From positions 1 through 22,396 of IMG/VR virus record IMGVR_UViG_3300027973_000236: a DNA stretch of 22,396 bases, one strand, 5' to 3'. Positions 14,416 to 22,396 of the stretch are shown here, piece after piece. The translations under genes and the position numbers were made by a program. The first letter of the stretch is position 1; the number at the start of each line of letters is the position of its first letter. The notes under the pieces are model-generated. The model did not search any database and was not told where the DNA came from. It worked only from the letters and a program-made list of their open reading frames with translations. The DNA is from a virus.

Positions 14416-14578
14416 ACTTTGGTATTGCGAATCAATGAAACTATGGCGTTGGACTTTAACTGATGATTCTCGCACAATCATCAAACAAGAATCTGGACAA
14501 CAACCAGACTTAAGAGATGCAATGAATGATGTAGCAACTACCGTGGAATATATGTTGGAAACCCGACAAATTCCATGA
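14405..14578 (+). CDS. 57-residue protein of unknown function
   Basis: The ATG at 14405 (MNIKLWYCESMK) is preferred over an in-frame ATG at 14366, because it overlaps the preceding gene by only 11 bases and because the extra residues would be translated from inside that gene. The protein begins with an aromatic-rich beta hairpin-like part (L-W-Y, L-W-R-W-T-L) and ends in a helix (R-D-A-M-N-D-V-A-T-T-V-E-Y-M-L-E). The stop overlaps the next start (ATGA at 14575-14578), so it is translationally coupled to the Mom-like gene and may belong to the same function. No family is recognised. Confidence 0.6.
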   Translation: MNIKLWYCESMKLWRWTLTDDSRTIIKQESGQQPDLRDAMNDVATTVEYMLETRQIP

Positions 14579-15189
14579 GTAAAAGTGCTTACTTTATAGA
14601 TAAAGTTGGTAAGAATGAAATCAAAGATTTACTTTATACCTATCACTATTTAAAAGATGAATCCAAAGATTTTAAATCTGGTTTCAACTATGGACTTTTT
14701 AGATCCACATTCGAATGCCCTCTTAATATTGGCGGGTGTCTTGGTACTTGCGTTTTTACTAATCTCCCAGTTCCAGAAATTGCCGTAAGTGCATTTGGTC
14801 TGGAGAGACATCAACAAGATGGACTTTATGAACTCTCTAGACTTTGCATTCATCCAGACCTTCAAAAAGAAGAATATAATATTACATCCTGGTTTGTAAG
14901 TCGTTGTATCAAGAGGTTTAGAAAAGATGCCCCAGTTCGTGCTATTCTTAGTTATGCTGACTCTAATCACCACACTGGAGTTATATACAGAGCTTGTAAT
15001 TTTAAGTATTACGGGTTAACCGCACCAAAGAAAGATTTTTACTATGCAGATGGCACAAAACATTCACGAGGTAGTGTTCGCGGCATTGATGGTCAGTGGT
15101 GCAATCGCAGCCGTAAACATCGCTATCTTATGGTATTCGATAAAACGCTGAACCTCTTGTGGAAAGAAGAAAAGTATGGTAATATATAA
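14575..15189 (+). CDS. Mom-like GNAT-fold protein, putative DNA adenine-modification enzyme
   Basis: A 204-residue protein. The central and C-terminal parts resemble the phage Mu Mom family: Y-E-L-S-R-L-C-I-H-P-D at 85-95, a helix with S-W-F-V-S-R-C-I-K-R at 105-114, then A-I-L-S-Y-A-D-S at 123-130, H-T-G-V-I-Y-R-A-C-N-F at 133-143 and Y-Y-G at 145-147. Mom belongs to a divergent GNAT-like acyltransferase family and converts adenine in DNA to N6-carbamoylmethyladenine, protecting phage DNA from restriction. The motif order and the length (Mu Mom is about 240 aa) agree. The C-terminus (155-185) is basic and aromatic, fitting DNA contact. It is coupled to the preceding small gene (ATGA) and followed by a strong terminator. 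The alternative is a general N-acetyltransferase. The family call is from memory of motifs; the chemistry in this phage is unknown. Confidence 0.75.
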   Translation: MSKSAYFIDKVGKNEIKDLLYTYHYLKDESKDFKSGFNYGLFRSTFECPLNIGGCLGTCVFTNLPVPEIAVSAFGLERHQQDGLYELSRLCIHPDLQKEEYNITSWFVSRCIKRFRKDAPVRAILSYADSNHHTGVIYRACNFKYYGLTAPKKDFYYADGTKHSRGSVRGIDGQWCNRSRKHRYLMVFDKTLNLLWKEEKYGNI

Positions 15190-15226
15190 ATGGCGATACT
15201 GATTAAACCCCTTCCGTGTGCTTCAT

Positions 15227-15251
15227 AACCTCCTTCGGGAGGTTTTGTTGT
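15227..15251 (+). terminator. Strong intrinsic terminator with UUCG tetraloop
   Basis: AACCTCC (15227-15233) pairs perfectly with GGAGGTT (15238-15244) around a TTCG loop, followed by TTGTTGT. It closes the accessory island after the Mom-like gene and insulates it from the next late gene, whose promoter motif begins 3 bases later. Confidence 0.85.
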
Positions 15252-15253
15252 AT

Positions 15254-15261
15254 GATAAATA
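15254..15261 (+). promoter_or_regulatory. T4-type late promoter motif GATAAATA
   Basis: The same octamer as at 6139-6146, here just after a strong terminator and 30 bases before the ATG at 15292. Initiation 6-8 bases downstream would give a leader of about 23-25 bases. It marks the return from the island to late structural genes. Confidence 0.7.
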
Positions 15262-15291
15262 ATCCATAACGGAAACTATAGATTTAATAAG

Positions 15292-18200
15292 ATGGGTCTC
15301 TCCAGATTAGATAATTTTTTGAAATCGGTTCGCGGTACAATCATATATGTTGATCCAAATAGTCTTGATGCTACAGATAGTATTGAGAACCAAGGAAATT
15401 CATTAACCCGTCCCTTTAAGACAATTCAAAGGGCTCTGATTGAAGCATCAAGATTTTCATATCAGAGAGGTCTGAATAACGATAGATTTGGTAAGACTAC
15501 AATTCTTCTATATCCCGGAGACCACATTGTTGATAACCGTCCAGGATGGATTCCTGATGGTTCAAATAATTACAGACTTAGAAATGGAGCACTATCAACA
15601 GATTTTCCTGCATTTGATCTAACAACAAACTTTGATGTTAATACTCAAGATAATCAACTTTACAAACTGAATAGTATTCATGGTGGTGTAATTGTTCCCC
15701 GTGGTACTTCAATTGTTGGTCTTGATTTAAGAAAGACTAAGATTCGTCCTAAGTATGTTCCCAACCCAGAAAATGATAATATTGAAAGATCAACAATCTT
15801 TAGAATTACTGGTGGATGCTACTTCTGGCAGTTTTCATTATTTGATGCTGATCCAAACGGTCAGTGCTATATTGATTACACAAACAACTTATTTGTTCCA
15901 AACTTCTCTCACCATAAACTCACTTGTTTTGAGTATACTGATGGAAGAAATGCTGTAAATATTAATGATACTTTCCAATCATATTCAACAGATCGTACTG
16001 ATTTGGATATGTATTATGAAAAAGTTGGATTGGCTTATGGACAATCATCTGGTCGTGCAATTGAACCAGATTATCCATCTTCGTCTATTGATATTCAACC
16101 TAAGATTGATGAATATCGTATTGTCGGACCAACTGGTGGTTCGGTTGGTATTACAAGTATTAAGTCAGGTAATGGCGTAACTCCAACAACAACGATTACA
16201 GTCACAACTTCTTCTGCAGTAGATGGTCTGGATGTAGATACTGCATTCCGTGTTGAGGGTATTACTGCATCAGGTTATAATGGTCAGTTTGTTGTTACTG
16301 AAAGATTAAGCGATACTCAGATTACATATCAGGTTCAGAATGCACCAGCATCTGCACTTCCAAGCGTCACAGGAGCAACACTATCATTAAGTTCTGATAC
16401 TGTTACCTCAGCATCTCCATACATCTTTAACATCTCTCTGCGTTCTGTTTATGGAATGTGTGGTGTTCTTGCTGATGGCGATAAGGTAGAAGGATTTAAA
16501 TCTATGGTGATTGCCCAGTTTACGGGTATTGGTTTACAGAAAGATGATAATGCATTTGTTGTATATAACTCAAGTAGTGGCCAATATGATGATACTACTG
16601 TTGCAGGAAATGAGACAATTAGTAATAATTCAAGTGCAGTCTTTAAACCTTCATATAGAAACTTCCATATCAAGGCTATTAATGATGCCTTTATTCAGAA
16701 CGTTTCAATCTTTGCAATTGGTTATGCTGAGCACTTTGTAGTAGAAAGTGGTGGTGACTTCTCAGTCACAAACTCCAACTCTAACTTTGGCGCAAAATCA
16801 CTTGTTGCATCAGGTTTCCGAAGAGATGCATTCCCACAAGATGATCTCGGCTACATCACTCATATTATTCCGCCAAAGGAAATTACAACTGTAGAAAATG
16901 CAATTGAATTCAATTCACTTGACGTAAGCAAAACTGTTGGTGTTGCATCAACAGGACATCTTTATCTTTACAATCAAACAAACTCTGATGTTGCACCAGA
17001 AAATGTTCTGGAAGGTTATAGAATTGGTGCAAGAGAAAATGATTTACTGAAAGTTCTGATCTCAAACGTAGGAGTTGTAACAGAATTTACTTCTCGTATT
17101 GTAATGCCAGGTTCTCAGTCAAGTTCTGAGAAAAAGTTCTATGTAAACAGAAGTACCGCAGGTATTAATAGTATTACCAGCAATACACTTTCATTAACTC
17201 AAAGTCATAGTCTCTTTAATGGAGAATCCATTCGTATTTTAAGTGATAGTGGTCAAATTCCTGATGGACTAGCACCAAATACTGTATATTATGCAATTAC
17301 AAATTCTAATACTTCGAGTGGATTAACAACCACTACTCAGATTAAAATTGCAAAGACACAAAATGATGCAATTAATGCTACTGCAATTTCAATCAATAAT
17401 AAAGGTGGACTTTTAAGTGTTGTAAGTAGAGTATCTGATAAGAATTCTGGAGATATTGGCCACCCAATTCAATATGATACTACCAATTCTCAGTGGTATA
17501 TTAAAGTATCAACTGCGACAACTGATAATACAATTTATTCTCAAATTGTAAGTCTAGGAACAACTTCACTTGGATCTGCAACACCAAGAACTTATATTTC
17601 ACGTAAACAAGACAATAGAAACTCGACAGATACAATTTACCGTGTAAGATATGTAATACCGCAATCTGCAGGGTCTGTTGATGCAAGACCACCAAGCGAT
17701 GGATTTATTCTTCAAGAATCCAATACATCAATCGGATCAACAACTGGCGAAATTGTAACCTACTTTGGTAGTGGATCTATTAGTAATGTAAATCAACAAA
17801 GAAACTTTAGATTTATTGCTGATGCAAATTGGGTTGGTTCTACTGCAAATCTGATTACAGAACTTCCACACAATCTTTCTGTTGGTTCTATTGTTGAACT
17901 TGTAAATGTCAAGAGTTCTGCAAATACAACAGCAGCAAGTAATAGCGGATTTAATGGTACTTATACTGTAACAGGAATTAGTAGTGCAAAACAATTCTCT
18001 GTTGGTATCTCTACAAATCCTGGTACATTCACTAACGACACTTCTTCAAGAACAACTACTCTTCCATATTTCAAGAGAAAAAATTATACAAATACTTATT
18101 ATGTTTATAGAAGTCAGGAAGCACAAAAATATATCAGTGGACAACAAGATGGTGTCTATTACTTAACTCTTGTTAATGCATCAAATGCACCAACAGTTTC

Positions 18201-21135
18201 GCCATTTACCGCTGAAAAATATACACAACCAGTAAAAGAACTTTATCCACAAACCAACCGCGATAATCCAGTTTCTGATCCAGATGCAACAACTTGTTTT
18301 GCATCATCATCAACGATTGGTGAAGTTGTTGTTGATGATGTTCGTAAGAGTATTACAAAAGAAACCCTTACAAAAGTATTAAAAGATATTGATGTTGGTA
18401 TTGGTATTACTAATATTGTATCAGCATCATCTACAACTCACACAATCTATACATCAATTGACCATGGCCTGAATAGAATTACTGCAGTCAGTATTGGTAA
18501 CAGTGGTGCTGCTTATGGTTCTGGTTCTGGTGGAACTCTCTATAATGCAAAACTTGTTGGTCTTGCAGGTTCTACAACAGGTTCTTATGCAACTGCTAAA
18601 CTGACATTGAATGCATCAGGTAATATTACTGATGTCAAGATTATGGATGGTGGTAGTGCCTATGGCATCGGCAACACACTTGCTGTTGTTGGCGTTGCAA
18701 CCACAACTGGTTATTCGCAAGGATATGTAACTGTTACTCAAGTCTATAACAATGTTGGCGATACTGTTAGAGTTTCTGGCGTATCCTCAATTGCATATCA
18801 ACCAGTTAATGACTTGTATAGAATTACAAGTGTTGCTGTTGGTGCCGCAAAGAGTTTTGCAGTTTCTTCTGCATCTTCAATTTCAGTCAGCCCATCAACG
18901 GGAATTGGTGTCACAGTTACTGCAAATGCATTTACCTATCTTACAGGAGAATCAATTCGTATCAGTGCATTGACTTATACTAACACAACTGGAATTGCAA
19001 CTGTTACGACAACCAATAGACACGGATTAAAGGTTGATAACAAGGTTCGTTTCACTGGTGCAAATCAAAGTGTTTATAACGGCGACTTTGTTGTTAAGGA
19101 AAATCTCAGTCTCAATTCATTCTCTGTTACAATTGGTGTTACCACATCTGCTCCAACAGCAACAGGAACTCTCTATGCATATCGTGAAGGTGTAACATCT
19201 AATGGTGGGGTGATTACAAGAGAGGATGAAAACCTGAATGGTAGAATGATTACCAATTATGCAGGAATTACAACTACATTATCAGCACTGATTGCTGATG
19301 CAACTACCGAACAAATTAATATTCAAGGAATTGCTAATCTTGATATTAACATTGGTGATTACTTACAAATTGATGATGAAATTGTAAGAGTTAAAACAAC
19401 TGTTCCAAGCACTGCTGCCAATCCAATCTATGTCTTCCGTGGTGTACTGGGAACGCGAGCAGTTAATCATGCAATTAACTCTGTTGTAAGAAGAATTGCG
19501 GTTAATCCAGTTGAACTTCGTAGGCACTCAATCATTCGTGCATCAGGACATACATTTGAGTATGTTGGATTTGGTCCTGGTAACTATTCAACTGCATTCC
19601 CAGATAAACAAGACCGTCAGATTTCTGCAGTAGAAGAACTTCTGGCTCAATCAACCAGAAGAGATGGTGGTATTAACTTCTATACTGGTATGAATGATAA
19701 GGGTATCTCATACTCTGGTAATAAAAAGTTAAGTACAGTTACAGGTCAAGAAGAAATCTTTGATACCCCTGTTCAAACTGTTACTGGCGAAGACATTGGT
19801 TCTTTCCCTTCTTTGAATGTTATCAATCCTGTTGAAGCAACATTCAGTCGTTCTATTCGTGTTGAAGGTGGTTCTGATAACAAATCAATTTCAGAATTCA
19901 ATGGACCAGTTGTATTCAGTAACAAAGTAACCTCAACTGCATCAGGGGGTATTGAGGCAAACTTACTGTTCTTACAAGGTGATGCAACAGTTTCAAGAAA
20001 GTATACGGTTGGAATTGCAACTCCTTCTCTTGCTGGTAACCCAGGTGATGTAGTCTATTATGAAAGACCAACGAAGGGTGGATATCTTGGATGGGTTTAT
20101 ACAACTGATAATGACTGGTATCGTTTCGGTGCAGTCAGTCTGGACAAGAACTTAAATATTGGCCTTTTTGATCAAGTTGGAATTGCAACCACAAGTCCTG
20201 GAACTAATCTTCTTCAAGTTGGTAGTGGATCCGCATTAGTTGCTATTACTACAAGTGGTGGTGTTGGTCTCGGAACCACCGCAAATCAATTCAAATTGAA
20301 TGTAAATGGCAATACAAATATCATTGGTACTTGTTATGCATCTTACTTCTCTGGTGATGGTAGTGCATTAACAAATCTGAATGGATCTGGATTTGGTTGG
20401 ACACAAATCAGTGGTGGTCTTTACAATACCAATTTAAATAATGTTGGTATTGGCACATCAGTTCCAAGATTTAATCTTGAAGTTGGTGCTGTTGGAACGT
20501 CTGCAACATCTCTTTATGTAAATGGTCAAGCAAAATTTGTTGGCATCATTACTGCAAATAATGTATTTGTAAGTGGAATGATGACTGCAATTGGATTTGA
20601 CCTAAAATCAACATCAGGTCAAATTACTGCAGGTATTGTTACCACAACAACACTTGTAGTTGGTAGTGGTGGAACTACGATCACAACCAGTGGTTCAAAC
20701 GTTGGTGTCGGTACACTTACACCAAGAGCAAAACTTGATATTGAAGGTTCTGTAAGATTTACATCTTATTTTGAAGTAGTTCAGGCAGTCACGAGTTCTT
20801 CAGGTGTTGTAACAATTGATCTTTCCAAGGCACAGACATTCACACTTGCTCCGACAGAAGCAGTAACATCATTTACATTACTAAATCCACCAGCAGGATC
20901 CACTGCATTTACACTTAAGATTGCTCAAGGTTCTACTGGATACTCTGTTGGAATTGATACCTTTAGAAATTCTGGTGGAACAGCAATTCCTGTTTACTGG
21001 GCTGGTGGTGGTGTTGTTCCGAACGTAACAACCACAGCAAACCGAACTGATATCTACTCCTTCAAGATATTTGATGGAACGAATATTACGACCGATGGAA
21101 TGTTTGGTATTGTTGGAGGACAGAACTTCCTATGA
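15292..21135 (+). CDS. Giant virion structural protein: pectate-lyase-like N-terminus, repeated beta modules and fibre-type C-terminus
   Basis: A 1947-residue protein under a late promoter. Residues about 18-90 show the start of a pectate-lyase-like beta-helix (Y-V-D-P-N-S, R-P-F-K-T-I-Q-R-A-L-I-E-A and L-Y-P-G-D-H), with further helix turns to about 240. A module with a Y/F-N-G-x-F/Y-x-V core recurs at about 301-370, 846-915 and 1230-1300, with a weaker copy at 1163-1200. Residues about 1340-1620 are less repetitive (R-G-V-L-G-T-R, G-F-G-P-G-N-Y-S) and look like a packed domain. The C-terminus (1620-1800) carries fibre-type repeats with G-I-G-T and G-V-G-T turns and S-G-D-G-S-A-L-T-N-L, as in phage tail fibre shafts. 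No catalytic residues are assigned. It is probably a baseplate-attached appendage. The stop overlaps the next start (ATGA). Confidence 0.8.
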   Translation: MGLSRLDNFLKSVRGTIIYVDPNSLDATDSIENQGNSLTRPFKTIQRALIEASRFSYQRGLNNDRFGKTTILLYPGDHIVDNRPGWIPDGSNNYRLRNGALSTDFPAFDLTTNFDVNTQDNQLYKLNSIHGGVIVPRGTSIVGLDLRKTKIRPKYVPNPENDNIERSTIFRITGGCYFWQFSLFDADPNGQCYIDYTNNLFVPNFSHHKLTCFEYTDGRNAVNINDTFQSYSTDRTDLDMYYEKVGLAYGQSSGRAIEPDYPSSSIDIQPKIDEYRIVGPTGGSVGITSIKSGNGVTPTTTITVTTSSAVDGLDVDTAFRVEGITASGYNGQFVVTERLSDTQITYQVQNAPASALPSVTGATLSLSSDTVTSASPYIFNISLRSVYGMCGVLADGDKVEGFKSMVIAQFTGIGLQKDDNAFVVYNSSSGQYDDTTVAGNETISNNSSAVFKPSYRNFHIKAINDAFIQNVSIFAIGYAEHFVVESGGDFSVTNSNSNFGAKSLVASGFRRDAFPQDDLGYITHIIPPKEITTVENAIEFNSLDVSKTVGVASTGHLYLYNQTNSDVAPENVLEGYRIGARENDLLKVLISNVGVVTEFTSRIVMPGSQSSSEKKFYVNRSTAGINSITSNTLSLTQSHSLFNGESIRILSDSGQIPDGLAPNTVYYAITNSNTSSGLTTTTQIKIAKTQNDAINATAISINNKGGLLSVVSRVSDKNSGDIGHPIQYDTTNSQWYIKVSTATTDNTIYSQIVSLGTTSLGSATPRTYISRKQDNRNSTDTIYRVRYVIPQSAGSVDARPPSDGFILQESNTSIGSTTGEIVTYFGSGSISNVNQQRNFRFIADANWVGSTANLITELPHNLSVGSIVELVNVKSSANTTAASNSGFNGTYTVTGISSAKQFSVGISTNPGTFTNDTSSRTTTLPYFKRKNYTNTYYVYRSQEAQKYISGQQDGVYYLTLVNASNAPTVSPFTAEKYTQPVKELYPQTNRDNPVSDPDATTCFASSSTIGEVVVDDVRKSITKETLTKVLKDIDVGIGITNIVSASSTTHTIYTSIDHGLNRITAVSIGNSGAAYGSGSGGTLYNAKLVGLAGSTTGSYATAKLTLNASGNITDVKIMDGGSAYGIGNTLAVVGVATTTGYSQGYVTVTQVYNNVGDTVRVSGVSSIAYQPVNDLYRITSVAVGAAKSFAVSSASSISVSPSTGIGVTVTANAFTYLTGESIRISALTYTNTTGIATVTTTNRHGLKVDNKVRFTGANQSVYNGDFVVKENLSLNSFSVTIGVTTSAPTATGTLYAYREGVTSNGGVITREDENLNGRMITNYAGITTTLSALIADATTEQINIQGIANLDINIGDYLQIDDEIVRVKTTVPSTAANPIYVFRGVLGTRAVNHAINSVVRRIAVNPVELRRHSIIRASGHTFEYVGFGPGNYSTAFPDKQDRQISAVEELLAQSTRRDGGINFYTGMNDKGISYSGNKKLSTVTGQEEIFDTPVQTVTGEDIGSFPSLNVINPVEATFSRSIRVEGGSDNKSISEFNGPVVFSNKVTSTASGGIEANLLFLQGDATVSRKYTVGIATPSLAGNPGDVVYYERPTKGGYLGWVYTTDNDWYRFGAVSLDKNLNIGLFDQVGIATTSPGTNLLQVGSGSALVAITTSGGVGLGTTANQFKLNVNGNTNIIGTCYASYFSGDGSALTNLNGSGFGWTQISGGLYNTNLNNVGIGTSVPRFNLEVGAVGTSATSLYVNGQAKFVGIITANNVFVSGMMTAIGFDLKSTSGQITAGIVTTTTLVVGSGGTTITTSGSNVGVGTLTPRAKLDIEGSVRFTSYFEVVQAVTSSSGVVTIDLSKAQTFTLAPTEAVTSFTLLNPPAGSTAFTLKIAQGSTGYSVGIDTFRNSGGTAIPVYWAGGGVVPNVTTTANRTDIYSFKIFDGTNITTDGMFGIVGGQNFL

Positions 21136-22396
21136 TAGATAATAATCTTTTCCGCGAAACTTCCACAAATTTTGAATTAAACGGTCCAACTTTATCATTC
21201 ACCACACAACCTGTGGGAGTTGCAACTACTAATGGTGGATCTGCAACTTTTATTGGAATTGCGACTGCTACCTTTTCTCAGGCAGCATCAAATAGCGGAA
21301 GTATTGTTTATCAGTGGTATGATCAAAATGGTGCCATATCAAATGGAACTTATGTAACTGGTGCAGCAACAACTACATTAACAATTAGTAATCTTGTAAG
21401 TCCAACAGATCATAATCGTCAGATTTATTTGCAGGCAGATTATGTGCCATCAGGTGTCACTGGTAATGCACTGAATGAACCAGCAAATTCAAATATTGGC
21501 ATAGTAACTGTCTACCCATCACTGAGTATTACAACTCAACCTGTAGAAACAACAAGCGTACAAAATGTAAGTGCTACTTTTAGTATTGTTGCATCTGCCA
21601 CAGATACTACTCAAGGAAACTTAACTTATAAATGGTATTCTGATGGTGTAGAACTTACTGATGTTTCTCCAGTAAGTGGTTCAAGCACACCAAATCTTAC
21701 AATAGCATCAAGTGATCTTGGAACTAAAGTAATTAAATGTATTGTAAGTCATCCGACAGCAGGCAATTCTCCAGTATCATCAAATGAAGTTTATTTCAAT
21801 GTCATATATCCAAGACCAGGCATTACTGTTGAAAACTATGATACAACAACATCAACTGCATCAGTAAATTTTTATGATTTGCAAGTTTCTGGGGCTTTAA
21901 CTTTACTTGCACAAAATAGAACAAGTGCAACCAGTCTAATCTCATTATATGCATCAGAAAAAGATACTGATGTGGAAATGGAAATCTATGGTGGATCTGG
22001 TGCCAACGTTGGATCTTATAGTGGTGGAAAGGGAGGATATTCTAAACTTAGATTTACAATGAAGAGAAATGAAGAATATACGATTGCAGGATTGGATGCA
22101 GTAACAAATTGTCCCTTTGTTTATCGTAAGGGTTCTTTGATTGCAGTTGTAGGAAAAGGGGGAGATGCTGCAACTGGTGGTAATGGTGGAGATGGTGGCG
22201 GAGTTAATATTTCAGGAACATCTGGTGGTGGTAGAGGTGGCGGTGCTGGTGCTCAGGCAGTTTCAGGAACTTTGCCTTCCAATGGTATTTTTGGATCATC
22301 ATCAAATTCAACTGCAATTAGCCCAGATACAAAGGCAACAGGACAAAATGGAGGAAGAACCATTCCTTGTCCGAAAGGAAATTATTGGATATCTAG
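21132..22396 (+). CDS. Ig-like and glycine-rich tail adhesin (3' end outside window)
   Basis: The ATG overlaps the stop of the giant structural gene (ATGA), with GGAGGA at 21115-21120. The frame stays open for 421 codons to the right edge; the terminal TAG is out of frame. Residues about 18-132 and 136-236 are two Ig-like domains, each with the T-T-Q-P-V start and a Y-x-W-Y core strand (V-Y-Q-W-Y and T-Y-K-W-Y). A linker leads to a glycine-rich region from about 290 (G-G-S-G-A-N-V-G, G-G-K-G-G-Y-S, then Gly runs with G-G-N-G-G-D-G-G-G). This texture resembles the glycine-rich receptor-recognition proteins of T4-like phages, such as the gp38-type adhesins with packed polyglycine helices. Likely role: host recognition at the fibre tip or a surface decoration. 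The family call is from composition and layout only. Confidence 0.75.
   Translation, partial: MIDNNLFRETSTNFELNGPTLSFTTQPVGVATTNGGSATFIGIATATFSQAASNSGSIVYQWYDQNGAISNGTYVTGAATTTLTISNLVSPTDHNRQIYLQADYVPSGVTGNALNEPANSNIGIVTVYPSLSITTQPVETTSVQNVSATFSIVASATDTTQGNLTYKWYSDGVELTDVSPVSGSSTPNLTIASSDLGTKVIKCIVSHPTAGNSPVSSNEVYFNVIYPRPGITVENYDTTTSTASVNFYDLQVSGALTLLAQNRTSATSLISLYASEKDTDVEMEIYGGSGANVGSYSGGKGGYSKLRFTMKRNEEYTIAGLDAVTNCPFVYRKGSLIAVVGKGGDAATGGNGGDGGGVNISGTSGGGRGGGAGAQAVSGTLPSNGIFGSSSNSTAISPDTKATGQNGGRTIPCPKGNYWIS

Noticed and set aside
1-22396. CRISPR array, insertion sequence, integrase or diversity-generating retroelement
   Set aside because: No regularly spaced direct repeats, transposase, recombinase or reverse transcriptase is seen in either strand of the window.

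Overview
The window looks like part of the late tail/baseplate region of a T4-like cyanophage (a myovirus of marine Synechococcus or Prochlorococcus). The evidence is an A+T-rich, tightly packed genome with every gene on the + strand; ATGA and TAATG overlaps between genes; a recognisable T4 gp5 OB-fold; very large structural proteins of the type typical of marine T4-like phages; T4-type late promoter motifs (GATAAATA); and phage tRNA genes. No integrase, transposase, CRISPR array or host gene is visible. Assignment to cyanophages rests on recalled protein style, not on a search.

Region 1 (1-6143), baseplate hub and tail centre: a large structural protein, open at the left edge, carries a phage tail lysozyme domain, a second zinc-peptidase-like module and a tape-measure-like C-terminus. 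It is followed by a gp27-like hub candidate, a 72-residue acidic protein, and a gp5-like protein that keeps the OB-fold but replaces the T4 lysozyme and beta-helix with helical segments. Region 2 (6139-13343), spike and adhesins: a late promoter precedes a 1380-residue protein with four PA14-like modules and three HFYT-type (DUF5648-like) repeats. Next come a 222-residue beta-helix-like protein that may be the separated gp5 spike, two tandem paralogous fibre-like proteins and a cysteine-containing protein with a coiled-coil tail.

Region 3 (13340-15251) interrupts the structural genes with a small accessory island. It opens with a perfect-consensus sigma-70 promoter whose -35 box includes the stop codon of the preceding gene, and it closes with a strong UUCG-loop terminator. 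Inside are five small proteins of unknown function (two too short for a 60-residue cutoff), tRNA-Leu(UAA), tRNA-Thr(UGU) and a GNAT-fold protein resembling the Mom DNA-modification family of phage Mu. This island is the most interesting part of the window: promoter type, base composition and gene content all differ from the flanking late genes.

Region 4 (15254-22396) resumes late structural genes: a late promoter, a 1947-residue pectate-lyase-like/fibre protein, and an Ig-like plus glycine-rich adhesin that runs off the right edge. Together regions 1, 2 and 4 would build the baseplate hub, membrane-piercing spike and receptor-binding apparatus. Region 3 would act earlier, on translation (tRNAs matching A+T-rich codons) and possibly on protecting phage DNA by adenine modification.
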